A DNA stretch of 64,000 nucleotides from NCBI GenBank assembly GCA_017560945.1, contig JAFZDY010000007.1, positions 68,307-132,306 on the forward strand. The letters are read 5' to 3'. This document shows positions 25,376-35,286 of this stretch, piece by piece. The DNA comes from Bacteroidaceae bacterium (GTDB lineage: Bacteria > Bacteroidota > Bacteroidia > Bacteroidales > Bacteroidaceae). The position numbers and the translations under genes were made by a program. Under the pieces are notes generated by a model. That model had not been told where the DNA came from, did no database searches, and saw only the letters and a program-made list of their open reading frames with translations. Every line of letters starts with the position of its first letter. The first letter of the stretch is position 1.

Positions 25376-26218
25376 ATGATGATGGAAGTAAAAAATGTCT
25401 CTTTCGGATACAGAGGAAAGCAGACGGTGTTCAAAGACTTCTCCCTCTCGTTGGAAGAAGGTAGTGTGTATGGACTTTTGGGAAAGAACGGAACCGGTAA
25501 ATCAACCTTGCTCTACTTGATGACCGGTCTCCTTCGTCCTCGTCAGGGCGAGGTGCTCTATAAGGGAGTGAATGTCTTCCTTCGTCGCCCCGAGACACTT
25601 AGCCAAATGTTCATCGTCCCCGAGGAATTCACCCTTCCGAAGGTAAGTCTTAAACAATTTGTTAGTCTGAATCGTCCCTTCTATCCGCGCTTCAGCGATG
25701 AACTCCTGCGCTCGTGCTTGCGCGATTTCGACATGAACGAGGATATTCACTTGGGCGAACTCTCCATGGGACAGAAGAAGAAGGCTTACATGTGTTTTGC
25801 CCTTGCCACCAACACTCAACTATTGGTGATGGACGAGCCGAGCAACGGACTCGACATCCCTTCGAAGAGCCAGTTTCGTCGCGTAGTGGCTTCGGGTATG
25901 AGCGAGGACAAGGCGGTCATCATCTCCACCCATCAGGTGCGCGACATAGATAGTCTGCTCGACCATGTAGTCATCATAGATGGAAGCCGCACATTGCTCA
26001 ATCGTTCCGTTAGTGACATTTGTAGTCGTCTTTGCTTCGATGAAGTATCTTCGGGCGAACTCACTGGTGACGAACTCTTCACTCAACCTTCGGTGCACGG
26101 TCAGAGCGTCATCCTTCCCAATCGTCTTGGCGAAGAGGAGAGTACCCTTAACCTCGAGTTGCTTTTCAATGCTACTTTGGCGCATCCTGAGAAGATAGCG
26201 CAGGTGTTTAACGACTAA
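25376..26218 (+). CDS. ABC transporter ATP-binding protein
   Basis: About 280 residues. Walker A is GKNGTGKST, the signature is LSMGQKKK (an LSxGQ variant), Walker B is LLVMDEPSNGLD and the H-loop is IISTHQVRD. Of three consecutive ATGs at 25376-25384 I take the first; a longer frame from 25286 would start inside the promoter and operator. The family is the single-domain exporter ATPase type found with YtrA regulators. It would power the two membrane proteins downstream. Substrate unknown; lipid or antibiotic export is typical of such operons. Confidence 0.9.
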   Translation: MMMEVKNVSFGYRGKQTVFKDFSLSLEEGSVYGLLGKNGTGKSTLLYLMTGLLRPRQGEVLYKGVNVFLRRPETLSQMFIVPEEFTLPKVSLKQFVSLNRPFYPRFSDELLRSCLRDFDMNEDIHLGELSMGQKKKAYMCFALATNTQLLVMDEPSNGLDIPSKSQFRRVVASGMSEDKAVIISTHQVRDIDSLLDHVVIIDGSRTLLNRSVSDICSRLCFDEVSSGELTGDELFTQPSVHGQSVILPNRLGEEESTLNLELLFNATLAHPEKIAQVFND

Positions 26219-26230
26219 AGTAGCTTGGGT

Positions 26231-27034
26231 ATGATGAAAGAAAAAATAAATTCATTCAGTTTCAGTCGCGTGTGGATGCTCATGCGATGGGATATTGGGA
26301 CGAATTGGAAGTTGTATGCTTGGCGCTACCTTTGTCTGTATTTGGCCTTCTTGGCTTTGATGATGATAGTTGTTTTTGCATTAGAGCCATTTGAGCCTGC
26401 TGCTCCGCACAATGTGCAGACTTTGGGCATCATTAGCGCATTGGCTTTTATCTTGTTGTCTTTCCGCTCTGCTTCGTTGGTGATGGAACAGATGATAGGT
26501 AAGGAGAAGCGCACGTCATTCCTGATGTTACCAGTTTCAAATTTGGAGAAGTTTGTCTGGCGAGCTTTTTTTGCATCGGTTTTCTACCTTTTTATGGGAA
26601 TTGTAGCTTATGCTTTGGCCGATTTGACATGTTATTCACTTTGTCTATTGTTTGGCAAAGGTAGTGGAATAAGTCCGTTTCTTTATTTTGGAAACTATGT
26701 AGAAAGTCTTGTGCATATTCTGTTTGATTATGTTCCCTTGGGTGAGCACCTTACCCTGCCTCGTTGGACCTATTGGGTTCAGTCGTTCGGCTATTTGCTC
26801 TTTTCTCTTTTCCTTTTGGCAGGATGTTATTGGCATCGTATGGCAAGGTTGGGAGTGTTGGTTGGTATCCTTTTGGTAGCTTGGGGAACACCTGAATTGT
26901 TGAAACATTTTGCACCTGTAGGTTTATCTGCTATCTATGCCCCTGCCGAGTGGATTAACGGAGCATTGATTCTACTATCTATTCTTTGCTGGATTTTTGC
27001 CTATCGCTTCTTCAGTCGTTCGCAAATTGTCTAA
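26231..27034 (+). CDS. ABC transporter membrane protein, copy 1
   Basis: About 267 residues with roughly six hydrophobic segments (near residues 27-45, 68-86, 112-135, 180-200, 208-225 and 238-258). The start around 26231 has two ATGs. The beginning, NSFSFSRVWMLMRWDIGTNWK, parallels the start of the next gene, so the two are paralogs. It lies 12 bp after the ATPase gene and probably forms the channel with its paralog. I do not recognise a closer family. Confidence 0.8.
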   Translation: MMKEKINSFSFSRVWMLMRWDIGTNWKLYAWRYLCLYLAFLALMMIVVFALEPFEPAAPHNVQTLGIISALAFILLSFRSASLVMEQMIGKEKRTSFLMLPVSNLEKFVWRAFFASVFYLFMGIVAYALADLTCYSLCLLFGKGSGISPFLYFGNYVESLVHILFDYVPLGEHLTLPRWTYWVQSFGYLLFSLFLLAGCYWHRMARLGVLVGILLVAWGTPELLKHFAPVGLSAIYAPAEWINGALILLSILCWIFAYRFFSRSQIV

Positions 27035-27049
27035 CTATTTAATTTTGAA

Positions 27050-27961
27050 ATGATGATGAAAACATATAATAATTCATTCAGTTTTGGTCGCGTAGGTTTA
27101 TTGATAAAGCGCGATGTGGTGGAAAAATGGAAAACATTCTTGTTTCTGACGTTGGCCTTGTTTTTGGTCTTCTTGTTTATGATGTATGCATATTCTTGGA
27201 TTCCCTTTGAAGTAATGAGTGGGTATGAGTCTTTTAGTCTCTCTGTTCTGAATGGTTGCACAACCGTATTCACTTATTACAGTATCTTTGTGTTCTCTGG
27301 TATCATGGTCAATATGCGGATGCAAGGAGATCGGACAAACTTCCTGATGCTTCCGGCCAGTAATATGGAGAAATTCTTGACACGTATGCTCTATGTGACG
27401 CTTCTCGTCTTTGTTCCCTTTATTGTCGGATTCCTGTTGGCGGATGTGCTTCACATGCTGTTGTTCCCACTTCTTGTGGATGATGAGGCTATCAGAACTC
27501 TTCCTTTGCTCCCAGGTATGTGGGAGGTGAAGTCGAAGGTTATGCAGGGGTCTCAGGAGGCCTTAAACCTCGTAAAACTGAACATTGACTTATCTTCCTT
27601 AGGTTATGCGTTGCCTATTTTCCCTTTTATTGAGGCTGTTTGGGAGGCTTCTTTCTTCATTCTTGGCGGATGCTATTGGCGCAAATACCCTTTCGCGAAA
27701 ACGTTTGCTTTGCTGATGCTTTCTAAGATTGTAGCGATTGTTGTAATCGGAATTAGTTATGTGAAAATCGTTCGCGAAGTTGAGGCTCCTGTTAAAGCTC
27801 TCGAAATATGGATGGACAAACTTTGCATGGGTATTAGTCAAAATACTTTGCTTTATATTTGTGCTGGCGTGTTCTTCGTCTGGACACTTCTCAACTTTTA
27901 CGGGGCTTATCGCCTCTTCTGCCGTTCACAAGTTGTTGAACCTAAACGTTTCAAGTCATGA
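27050..27961 (+). CDS. ABC transporter membrane protein, copy 2
   Basis: The protein has 303 residues and about six membrane segments. It begins with NSFSFGRVGLLIKRDVVEKWK, and further shared text such as TNFLMLPASNMEKF (copy 1: TSFLMLPVSNLEKF) proves its kinship with copy 1. A likely heterodimer partner. It overlaps the regulator gene by 4 bp (ATGA). Confidence 0.82.
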   Translation: MMMKTYNNSFSFGRVGLLIKRDVVEKWKTFLFLTLALFLVFLFMMYAYSWIPFEVMSGYESFSLSVLNGCTTVFTYYSIFVFSGIMVNMRMQGDRTNFLMLPASNMEKFLTRMLYVTLLVFVPFIVGFLLADVLHMLLFPLLVDDEAIRTLPLLPGMWEVKSKVMQGSQEALNLVKLNIDLSSLGYALPIFPFIEAVWEASFFILGGCYWRKYPFAKTFALLMLSKIVAIVVIGISYVKIVREVEAPVKALEIWMDKLCMGISQNTLLYICAGVFFVWTLLNFYGAYRLFCRSQVVEPKRFKS

Positions 27962-28311
27962 AGTTCAAGGAAAGCCGACCGATATATTTACAGATAGCCG
28001 ATCGCATCTGTGATGAAATCCGTCAGGGTGTTTATCCCGAGGACGGACGCATCCCCTCGGTGCGTGAATATGCTGCTATAGTAGAGGTAAATGCCAACAC
28101 CGTGGTGCGCACCTATGATTGGTTGCAGAGTCAGGAAATCATCTACACACGCCGTGGTCTTGGCTACTTTGTTAGTCCTGGGGCAAGGGAGAAGATTTTT
28201 ACCCTCCGCAAAGCAACCTTCTTTGCTACTGACCTCCCCGAGTTCTTCAAGCAACTTCGTACTCTGGAGATTCCCATCTCCGACATAGTGCGGATGTATG
28301 AGGAGAAGTAA
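27958..28311 (+). CDS. GntR-family (YtrA-type) transcriptional regulator
   Basis: The protein has 117 residues: an N-terminal winged helix (about 10-75, with GRIPSVREYAAIVEVNANTVVRTYDWLQ and the wing YTRRGLGYFV) and only a short helical tail, as in the YtrA subfamily. These are ligand-responsive repressors of ABC exporter operons, encoded within them. The start overlaps the upstream stop (ATGA). The palindrome at 25315-25336 is the probable binding site, which implies autoregulation of the operon. Confidence 0.9.
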   Translation: MKFKESRPIYLQIADRICDEIRQGVYPEDGRIPSVREYAAIVEVNANTVVRTYDWLQSQEIIYTRRGLGYFVSPGAREKIFTLRKATFFATDLPEFFKQLRTLEIPISDIVRMYEEK

Positions 28312-28339
28312 GGGTAGGGAATATTTTTGTTACTAACAA

Positions 28340-28828
28340 ATGAAAACAAACAGAATTATGGAAAAACAATCATTTCTGAACTTCAGAAAGAAGTTTTTGC
28401 CCATTGGGTTGTTCACGTTGGTTATATGTGTGATATGTTCATGCTTAGATGGAGTGAATCTTTATTTCGTAAGAAGGTATGCTGACAACAAAAGGGTAGA
28501 GAATATCACGGGCATTCCTTTTCCTGAATTTCGTATTGTTGACTATCGAAAAGGTCCCGTTTGTTTTAACGGAGATTTCTCCGACACGTTAAAACTCGAG
28601 ATGAAGGAGCCCATGAAAGATTTTGCCATCCAACGATTGGATAGCATCATCCGTACAGATACCTCAACAATCCCTGAGTGGAGTATGTTTGGCGACAAAT
28701 ATCGCTTCTACAAGACATGGACAAAAGGAAATGCTCCCAAAGGTGAGAATAACGATGAAGACATGACTTTTCAACTATTGATGGAAAAGAACAGTAGATT
28801 CGTAACCATCATATTTGGATATTGGTAA
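28340..28828 (+). CDS. hypothetical membrane-anchored or lipoprotein
   Basis: The protein has 162 residues (156 from the second in-frame ATG at 28358). A hydrophobic stretch at about 25-41 ends in ICSC, which could be a lipobox, followed by a soluble polar domain rich in Asp and aromatic residues. No known family recognised. It begins 28 bp after the regulator gene and may be the last member of the ABC operon. Confidence 0.65.
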   Translation: MKTNRIMEKQSFLNFRKKFLPIGLFTLVICVICSCLDGVNLYFVRRYADNKRVENITGIPFPEFRIVDYRKGPVCFNGDFSDTLKLEMKEPMKDFAIQRLDSIIRTDTSTIPEWSMFGDKYRFYKTWTKGNAPKGENNDEDMTFQLLMEKNSRFVTIIFGYW

Positions 28829-28882
28829 TACTTTAATTTTGCTCGAATCCTTGTATGAATTAGTTAATTTCAAGTGATTTAT

Positions 28883-28913
28883 TTTGTGTTTCCCTTGGTT
28901 TGTACTATCTTCG
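28883..28913 (+). promoter_or_regulatory. promoter of the DUF4105 gene
   Basis: TTTG (28883-28886), 19 nt, then TATCTTCG (28906-28913), a one-base variant of TAnnTTTG. Confidence 0.65.
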
Positions 28914-28957
28914 CGGCCTAAATAAGAATTAAGTATATATATAAGGAACGCGAGGAA

Positions 28958-30151
28958 ATGCGAAATAAACTCATTCTCATACTGATAAACCTGTGTACAT
29001 GGTGCTCGTTGGGGGCAGTGGAACATGACTCGTTGCAGTTCAGTTTGCTCACTTGTGAACCTGGTACACAGGTTTATGAATTGTTTGGCCACACGGCTAT
29101 CCGTTGTCGTAACTTTACCAAGGGTACTGACGTGGTGTACAACTTCGGTATGTTTGACTTCAATACCCCTAACTTTGTGATGCGCTTTGTGCGTGGTGAG
29201 ACTGATTATCAGTTGGGTATGGTGCCATTCAATAGATTTGAATGGGAGTATGCGATGCGTGGCTCTGCCGTGAAGGAACAGATACTCGGCTTGCAGGATT
29301 ACGAAACTCGTTGGTTGGATACTCTTTTGCGCGATAACTATTTACCAGAAAATAGAGTGTACAGGTACAATTACTTCTATGACAACTGTACCTCTCGTGC
29401 GCGGGATTGTATAGAGTTGTCTCTGAATGGAACGGTGATGTATCCGCCAGGGGTGAAAGGTGCTACTTTCCGCGATTGGGTGCGTCGTTGTACCAAGGAT
29501 CATCCGTGGACAGACTTCGGTATCAACCTCTGCTTGGGAGCAGAAGCCGATCGTCCCATCAGTAGCCGTAGTCAGATGTTCTTGCCTGAAAACCTGAGAC
29601 AAGCCATGAGTCATGCTACGGTGCACGGGGGAGGAAGTTCGTCCATTCGTAAACTGGTAAAGAGTGAAGTAGAAATTCTGCCTTCGATGAGGGATGAGGA
29701 TGAGGAGAGTGTGGCTTTCCCCTTGACACCCATGCAGACGGTACTGATACTGACGGTATTGGTGTTGGCGTGTAGTTGGTATGAGTGGAAGCATCGTCGT
29801 GTATGGTGGGGAGTGGATGTGTTGCTGTTCCTGATTCAAGGATTGGCCGGATGCTTGATAGCCTTCCTCTTTTTCTTCTCGGTACACCCAACGGTAGGTT
29901 CCAACTATCTGTTGATAATCTTTAATCCGTTGCCTTTAATTGGGCTTCCTTGGATGATAAATAGTGTCCGAAAAGGCAAAATATGTCCTTATGACATAGG
30001 AAATGTGGCAATATTAACACTTTTTATATCCTTTTTGCCACTGATACCACAAAAAATTAGTTTAGTAATTGTACCTTTGGCACTGAATTTGTTGGTACGC
30101 TCAGTGTTGCACCTTGCTATTGCCCGCTCAAAGGCTAAATGTGAGGTGTAG
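28958..30151 (+). CDS. DUF4105 (Lnb-type N-terminal domain) membrane protein
   Basis: The protein has 397 residues. A signal peptide (1-21) precedes a periplasmic domain at about 25-190 with the family motifs YELFGHTAIR and YNYFYDNCTSRARD. This His/Asn/Cys-containing pattern recalls papain-like or NlpC-like folds. The C-terminal third has about four membrane helices (from about residue 253). DUF4105 proteins are common in Bacteroidota outer-envelope biology without a proven activity. It is followed 12 bp later by the PafA-like gene. Confidence 0.82.
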   Translation: MRNKLILILINLCTWCSLGAVEHDSLQFSLLTCEPGTQVYELFGHTAIRCRNFTKGTDVVYNFGMFDFNTPNFVMRFVRGETDYQLGMVPFNRFEWEYAMRGSAVKEQILGLQDYETRWLDTLLRDNYLPENRVYRYNYFYDNCTSRARDCIELSLNGTVMYPPGVKGATFRDWVRRCTKDHPWTDFGINLCLGAEADRPISSRSQMFLPENLRQAMSHATVHGGGSSSIRKLVKSEVEILPSMRDEDEESVAFPLTPMQTVLILTVLVLACSWYEWKHRRVWWGVDVLLFLIQGLAGCLIAFLFFFSVHPTVGSNYLLIIFNPLPLIGLPWMINSVRKGKICPYDIGNVAILTLFISFLPLIPQKISLVIVPLALNLLVRSVLHLAIARSKAKCEV

Positions 30152-30163
30152 AAACTTGTATAA

Positions 30164-31738
30164 ATGAAAGAAAAAATACTCTCATCGCTGTTGACAGTTC
30201 TGGCCTTTTCGGCATTGCAGGCGCAAACCTCGGTTGTGCCCGCTTCGCCGCGTTTGGTGGTGGGCATTACCATCGACCAATTGCGCTCGGACCATCTGGA
30301 AGCCTTTTTCAACCTATATGGTGAGCAGGGTTTCAAGCGATTGTGGAAGGATGGCAAGGTGTACGAGCAAGTGGTGTACAACTTCAAGCATGTAGATCGT
30401 GCTTCGGCTCAAGCCTCTATCTATACAGGTGCTTCACCCTTTAAGAATGGAATCATTGGCACTCAGTGGATGGATCGCGCATCGTTGCGTCCGGTCAATT
30501 GTGTGGATGACCGCGAATTCTTAGGTTACTATACCGAGGAGTGTACTTCGCCCAAGAATCTGTTGATACCTACTTTGACGGATGAACTTGAAATAGCCAC
30601 TCGTGGAGATGCAAAAGTGTATGCGGTAGCACCTCACCGTGACATGGCGGTGATGGCAGCTGGCCATACGGCAGATGGTGCCTATTGGATGAGCGATGAG
30701 ACAGGAGAATGGTGTACGTCAAGTTATTATGGAGATTGTCCACGATGGCTTGAACGATACAACGACAAGGATGGCGTGGCCACTCGCATCAATGGATTGC
30801 AATGGGAACCTATGTTGCCGATGTCTGCATACGACAATCCGACCGATGAGGGTTCCTTCAGTTATGGGTTTATTGGAGATTATCGTTTCCGCAAGTTGAA
30901 GGCCTCGCCCTGTATGAACGATGAGGTGAACCGCATGGTTACAGCCTTGTTTAAGGGCACTTCATTGGGTGGGGATGAGGTGACAGACTTCTTGTCGGTG
31001 ACATACAATGCAGGGTCGTACCAGAGCGAAAGTTGGCACGAGTCCTATTTGGAAATGCAGGACATCTATGCCCGTCTTGACAAGGATGTGGCTTCGTTGA
31101 TGGAGTTGATAGACAAGGAAGTTGGCTTGGAGAACACCCTGTTCATGGTCACTTCCACTGGATACACCGATTATGTACCTCTCGACTATACACTTTACAG
31201 AGTACCCACTGGAGAGTTCTATATCAATCGTGCTACAGCACTGTTGAATATGTACTTGATGGCTCTCTATGGCGAAGGTCAGTATGTGGAGGCTTATCAT
31301 GGCTTGCAGATTTATCTCGACCACGACCTGTTGGAGAAGAAAGAACTTCGATTGAATGACATCCTCGAATGTAGTGCGGAGTTTCTTGCTGAGTTGAGTG
31401 GGGTTCAAAAGGTGTATACGGCCCACGATTTTCTGTTAGGTGGAATGTCGGACGAGTTTGAACAGATGCGCAATGCGTACAATGTGCATCGTTCAGGTGA
31501 CCTCATCATAGAGGTGAATGCCGGTTGGAAACTGATGAATACTGAGTCTCGCGATGAGAAGTTGGTATACGATGGACATGTAGCCTTCCCGCTTGTATTT
31601 ATGGGAACTGGTATTGAGCCTTCAGTGGTTGATACTCCTGTAACTACGGATTGCATAGCCCCAACACTGGCTTTGTTGATGCGCATCAGAGCCCCGAGCG
31701 GAAGTCATGCACCACCTGCACCTGCAATACGCAGATAA
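30164..31738 (+). CDS. PafA-like alkaline-phosphatase-superfamily protein, probably without full metal site
   Basis: The protein has 524 residues and a signal peptide ending near LQAQ (residue 21). The fold start is intact: VVGITIDQLRSDHL, with Asp38 as the usual metal ligand, then DRASAQASIYTGASPFKNGIIG at the nucleophile region. However, the segment that normally reads TxDHG reads MVTSTGYTDY at about residues 328-337, and the C-terminal His-containing region is changed too. At least one metal-binding Asp-His pair is thus missing. The gene is annotated PafA-like elsewhere, but I suspect a non-catalytic or altered enzyme. It is co-oriented with the DUF4105 gene and with secA. Confidence 0.72.
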   Translation: MKEKILSSLLTVLAFSALQAQTSVVPASPRLVVGITIDQLRSDHLEAFFNLYGEQGFKRLWKDGKVYEQVVYNFKHVDRASAQASIYTGASPFKNGIIGTQWMDRASLRPVNCVDDREFLGYYTEECTSPKNLLIPTLTDELEIATRGDAKVYAVAPHRDMAVMAAGHTADGAYWMSDETGEWCTSSYYGDCPRWLERYNDKDGVATRINGLQWEPMLPMSAYDNPTDEGSFSYGFIGDYRFRKLKASPCMNDEVNRMVTALFKGTSLGGDEVTDFLSVTYNAGSYQSESWHESYLEMQDIYARLDKDVASLMELIDKEVGLENTLFMVTSTGYTDYVPLDYTLYRVPTGEFYINRATALLNMYLMALYGEGQYVEAYHGLQIYLDHDLLEKKELRLNDILECSAEFLAELSGVQKVYTAHDFLLGGMSDEFEQMRNAYNVHRSGDLIIEVNAGWKLMNTESRDEKLVYDGHVAFPLVFMGTGIEPSVVDTPVTTDCIAPTLALLMRIRAPSGSHAPPAPAIRR

Positions 31739-31811
31739 TATATAGTAAGGAGAAATACATAGTGTGTGACTAATCAAATAATATAGAAAAACAATAAAAT
31801 AAAATAATAAC

Positions 31812-34800
31812 ATGGGATTTAATGAATTTTTAAGCAAGATATTCGGAAATAAATCTACCCGTGACATGAAGGAGATTCAGCCTTGGGTGGAGAAGGCGAA
31901 AAAAGCCTATGAGAATATCTCTAAATTAAGCAACGATGAACTACGTGCCAAGACAGAAGAGCTGAAGCGAATTATTCGCGAATCGGCTACAGAGGAGAAT
32001 GCAAAACTCGCTGAACTGAAAGCTAAGATTGAAGAGACTCCGATTGAAAATCGTGAACCTATCTTCGAGCAGATTGATAAGTTGGAGAAAGAGGTGCTCG
32101 AGCGTTACGAAGTTGCTCTCAACGATGTATTGCCCGATGCCTTTGCCATTGTAAAGGATACTGCTCGTCGCTTTACTGAAAATGGAGAGGTGGAAGTTAC
32201 TGCAACAGACTTCGATCGTGACTTGGCTGCACAGGGAAAGGACTTTGTACGCATCGAGGGTGATAAGGCTATTTGGCAGAACCATTGGAATGCAGGAGGA
32301 AATGATACCATTTGGAACATGGTGCACTACGATGTTCAGTTGTTTGGTGGTGTGGTTCTTCATAAAGGAAAGATTGCCGAGATGGCTACGGGTGAAGGTA
32401 AAACCCTTGTGGCTACCTTGCCTGTGTTCTTGAATGCATTGACTGGAAATGGCGTACACGTGGTAACCGTGAACGATTACTTGTCTAAGCGTGACTCTGA
32501 GTGGATGGGTCCCCTCTATCAGTTCCACGGATTGAGTGTAGACTGTATCGATAGACATCAGCCTAATAGTGAGGCTCGTCGTAAGGCTTATCGTGCCGAC
32601 ATTACTTTCGGTACAAACAACGAGTTTGGTTTTGACTACTTGCGCGACAACATGGCGGGTAATCCTCGTGAGTTGGTACAGCGTATGCATAACTATGCCA
32701 TTGTGGACGAGGTGGACTCGGTATTGATTGACGATGCTCGTACTCCGTTGATTATTTCAGGTCCTGTACCTAAGGGTGGTGACCAATTGTTTGAAGAACT
32801 CCGTCCTCAGGTAGAGCGTTTGATGGAGGCACAACGCAAATTGGCGACTCAGTTGTTGGCTGACTCAAAGAGATTGATTGCCAGTGAGAACAAAGAGGAG
32901 CAGGAGGCAGGATTCCTCTCACTCTTCCGTAGCCACAAAGCTTTGCCCAAGAATAAACCGCTGATTAAGTTCCTTAGTGAACCGGGTATTAAGGCCGGTA
33001 TGCTCAAGACTGAGGAAATCTATATGGAGCAAAACAACAAGCGCATGCCCGAAGCCGTAGAACCGCTCTACTTCGTGATTGACGAAAAGATGCGTAGTGT
33101 GGATCTCACAGATAAGGGTATTGACTTGATTTCAGGAACTACTTCTGATCCTAATTTCTTCGTTCTTCCCGACATCACTGCCCTGTTGGCAGAACTCGAG
33201 AACGAACAGTTGAGCGACGAAGAACGTTTGGCCAAGAAGGATGCCTTGCTGGCCGACTATTCTATAAAGAGTGAACGAGTGCACACCATCAACCAGTTGT
33301 TGAAGGCTTATGCCATGTTTGAACGCGACACTGAGTATGTGGTGATGGATGGACAGGTGAAGATTGTAGATGAGCAGACTGGACGTATCATGGAAGGTCG
33401 TCGCTACTCTGACGGATTGCACCAAGCCATCGAAGCGAAGGAACGTGTAAAGGTAGAGGCTGCTACTCAGACATTTGCCACTATCACATTGCAGAACTAC
33501 TTCCGTATGTATCACAAGTTGTCAGGTATGACCGGTACTGCAGAGACTGAAGCTGGCGAGTTTTGGGATATCTACAAATTGGATGTGGTGGTAATTCCTA
33601 CTAACCGTCCTATTGCTCGTATCGATATGAACGACCGCGTGTACAAGACCAAGCGTGAGAAGTACAAGGCGGTAATTGAAGAGGTAGAGAGCATGGTACA
33701 GGCCGGACGTCCCGTCTTGGTAGGTACTACATCGGTTGAAATCAGTGAGATGCTGAGCAAGATGTTGACCATGCGCAAAATTGAACACAATGTGTTGAAT
33801 GCGAAACTTCACCAAAAGGAGGCCGACATTGTGGCACGTGCCGGACAAAAGAGTATTGTAACCATTGCAACCAACATGGCAGGTCGTGGTACCGATATTA
33901 AACTTAGTCCTGAAGTGAAGGCTGCCGGTGGTTTGGCTATCATTGGTACCGAGCGTCATGAGAGCCGTCGTGTAGACCGTCAGTTGCGTGGACGTGCTGG
34001 ACGTCAGGGAGACCCTGGTTCATCAGTGTTCTTTGTGTCATTGGAGGATGACTTGATGCGTCTCTTCTCATCTGACCGTATTGCTTCAGTAATGGACAAA
34101 CTCGGATTCAAGGAAGGTGAAGTGATCGAGCATAAGATGATTTCAAACTCTATCGAACGTGCGCAGAAGAAGGTGGAAGAGAACCACTTTGGTAGCCGTA
34201 AACGCTTGCTTGAGTACGATGATGTGATGAACAAGCAACGTACCGTTATTTATAACAAGCGCCGTCACGCTTTGATGGGAGAACGTATTGGTATGGACAT
34301 CGTTAACATGGTGTGGGATCGTTGTGCCAATGTGGTAGAAAATCATGACTACGAAGGTGCTAAAATGGAAGTGATCAAGACTCTGGCAATGGAGTTGTCT
34401 CTCTCAGAGAAGGAGTTCACTGAAGGCAAGAAGGAAGATGTAGCAGAGAAAATCTTTACTCAGGCTATGGAGAACTTTAAGCGCCGTGCTGACCAATTGG
34501 CTGCTGTGGCTTATCCCGTCATCAAGAAAATTTACGAGGAAAATGGCCACATGTATGAGAATATCTTGATTCCTATTACCGATGGACGTCGCCTCTATCA
34601 GATTCCTGTGAATCTCAAAGTTGCTTACGAAACTGAGTGTAAGGAGGTTGTGAAAGAATTCCAAAAGGCCATTATGTTGCATACCATTGACGAAGCTTGG
34701 AAGGAAAACTTGCGTGAGCTGGATGAGTTGAAGCACTCTGTACAAAATGCCAGTTACGAGCAGAAAGATCCATTATTGATCTTCAAGTTCGAGTCAGTGA

Positions 34801-35105
34801 AGCTGTTTGACGATATGGTGGGCAAGATTAACGATCAGACCGTATCTGTGTTGATGCGTGCTCAAATTCCAGTTCGCGAACCTGAACAAGTTAAACAGGC
34901 TGCTCCCGAACGCCCGGCTCCTCGTCAACAGTATCAGGAAAACAAAGTAGATTTGAACGATCCTAATCAGCGTCAGGCTGCTGCTCGTGATACTCGCGAA
35001 GTGAAGCGTGAGCCAGTACGTGCTCAGCATACGGTTGGTCGTAACGATCCTTGTCCTTGCGGTAGTGGAAAGAAGTTTAAGCACTGCCACGGCAAAGGAT
35101 TGTAA
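31812..35105 (+). CDS. secA: preprotein translocase ATPase SecA
   Basis: The protein has 1097 residues, long for SecA but usual in Bacteroidota, which carry insertions in the motor domains. Walker A is ATGEGKT (192-198) and the Walker B region is [19 protein letters not shown]. The helicase motif [10 protein letters not shown] and [15 protein letters not shown] complete motor 2. The C-terminal zinc-binding tail ([14 protein letters not shown]) binds SecB and phospholipid. It pushes unfolded preproteins through SecYEG. Confidence 0.98.
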   Translation: MGFNEFLSKIFGNKSTRDMKEIQPWVEKAKKAYENISKLSNDELRAKTEELKRIIRESATEENAKLAELKAKIEETPIENREPIFEQIDKLEKEVLERYEVALNDVLPDAFAIVKDTARRFTENGEVEVTATDFDRDLAAQGKDFVRIEGDKAIWQNHWNAGGNDTIWNMVHYDVQLFGGVVLHKGKIAEMATGEGKTLVATLPVFLNALTGNGVHVVTVNDYLSKRDSEWMGPLYQFHGLSVDCIDRHQPNSEARRKAYRADITFGTNNEFGFDYLRDNMAGNPRELVQRMHNYAIVDEVDSVLIDDARTPLIISGPVPKGGDQLFEELRPQVERLMEAQRKLATQLLADSKRLIASENKEEQEAGFLSLFRSHKALPKNKPLIKFLSEPGIKAGMLKTEEIYMEQNNKRMPEAVEPLYFVIDEKMRSVDLTDKGIDLISGTTSDPNFFVLPDITALLAELENEQLSDEERLAKKDALLADYSIKSERVHTINQLLKAYAMFERDTEYVVMDGQVKIVDEQTGRIMEGRRYSDGLHQAIEAKERVKVEAATQTFATITLQNYFRMYHKLSGMTGTAETEAGEFWDIYKLDVVVIPTNRPIARIDMNDRVYKTKREKYKAVIEEVESMVQAGRPVLVGTTSVEISEMLSKMLTMRKIEHNVLNAKLHQKEADIVARAGQKSIVTIATNMAGRGTDIKLSPEVKAAGGLAIIGTERHESRRVDRQLRGRAGRQGDPGSSVFFVSLEDDLMRLFSSDRIASVMDKLGFKEGEVIEHKMISNSIERAQKKVEENHFGSRKRLLEYDDVMNKQRTVIYNKRRHALMGERIGMDIVNMVWDRCANVVENHDYEGAKMEVIKTLAMELSLSEKEFTEGKKEDVAEKIFTQAMENFKRRADQLAAVAYPVIKKIYEENGHMYENILIPITDGRRLYQIPVNLKVAYETECKEVVKEFQKAIMLHTIDEAWKENLRELDELKHSVQNASYEQKDPLLIFKFESVKLFDDMVGKINDQTVSVLMRAQIPVREPEQVKQAAPERPAPRQQYQENKVDLNDPNQRQAAARDTREVKREPVRAQHTVGRNDPCPCGSGKKFKHCHGKGL

Positions 35106-35127
35106 ACAATAGATAGATATAATTCTT

Positions 35128-35242
35128 AGGCACGGATTACACGGATAAACACGGTTTCTATTATTTAAGACATAAGATACACAAGACCTTTCTTTAGTTC
35201 TTTGTCTAAAAGTAATCCGTGAAGCCCGCGTAATCCGTGCCT
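35128..35242. repeat. dispersed palindrome, copy A
   Basis: AGGCACGGATTAC (35128-35140) and GTAATCCGTGCCT (35230-35242) are perfect 13-bp inverted arms about 90 bp apart, with further partial copies of CACGGAT inside each arm. Copies B (36821) and C (62875) share the arm sequence. Confidence 0.85.
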
Positions 35243-35286
35243 TCTATTTTCGTCTTTCTGTAGAACCTCCTTAAAAAGAATAAAGT

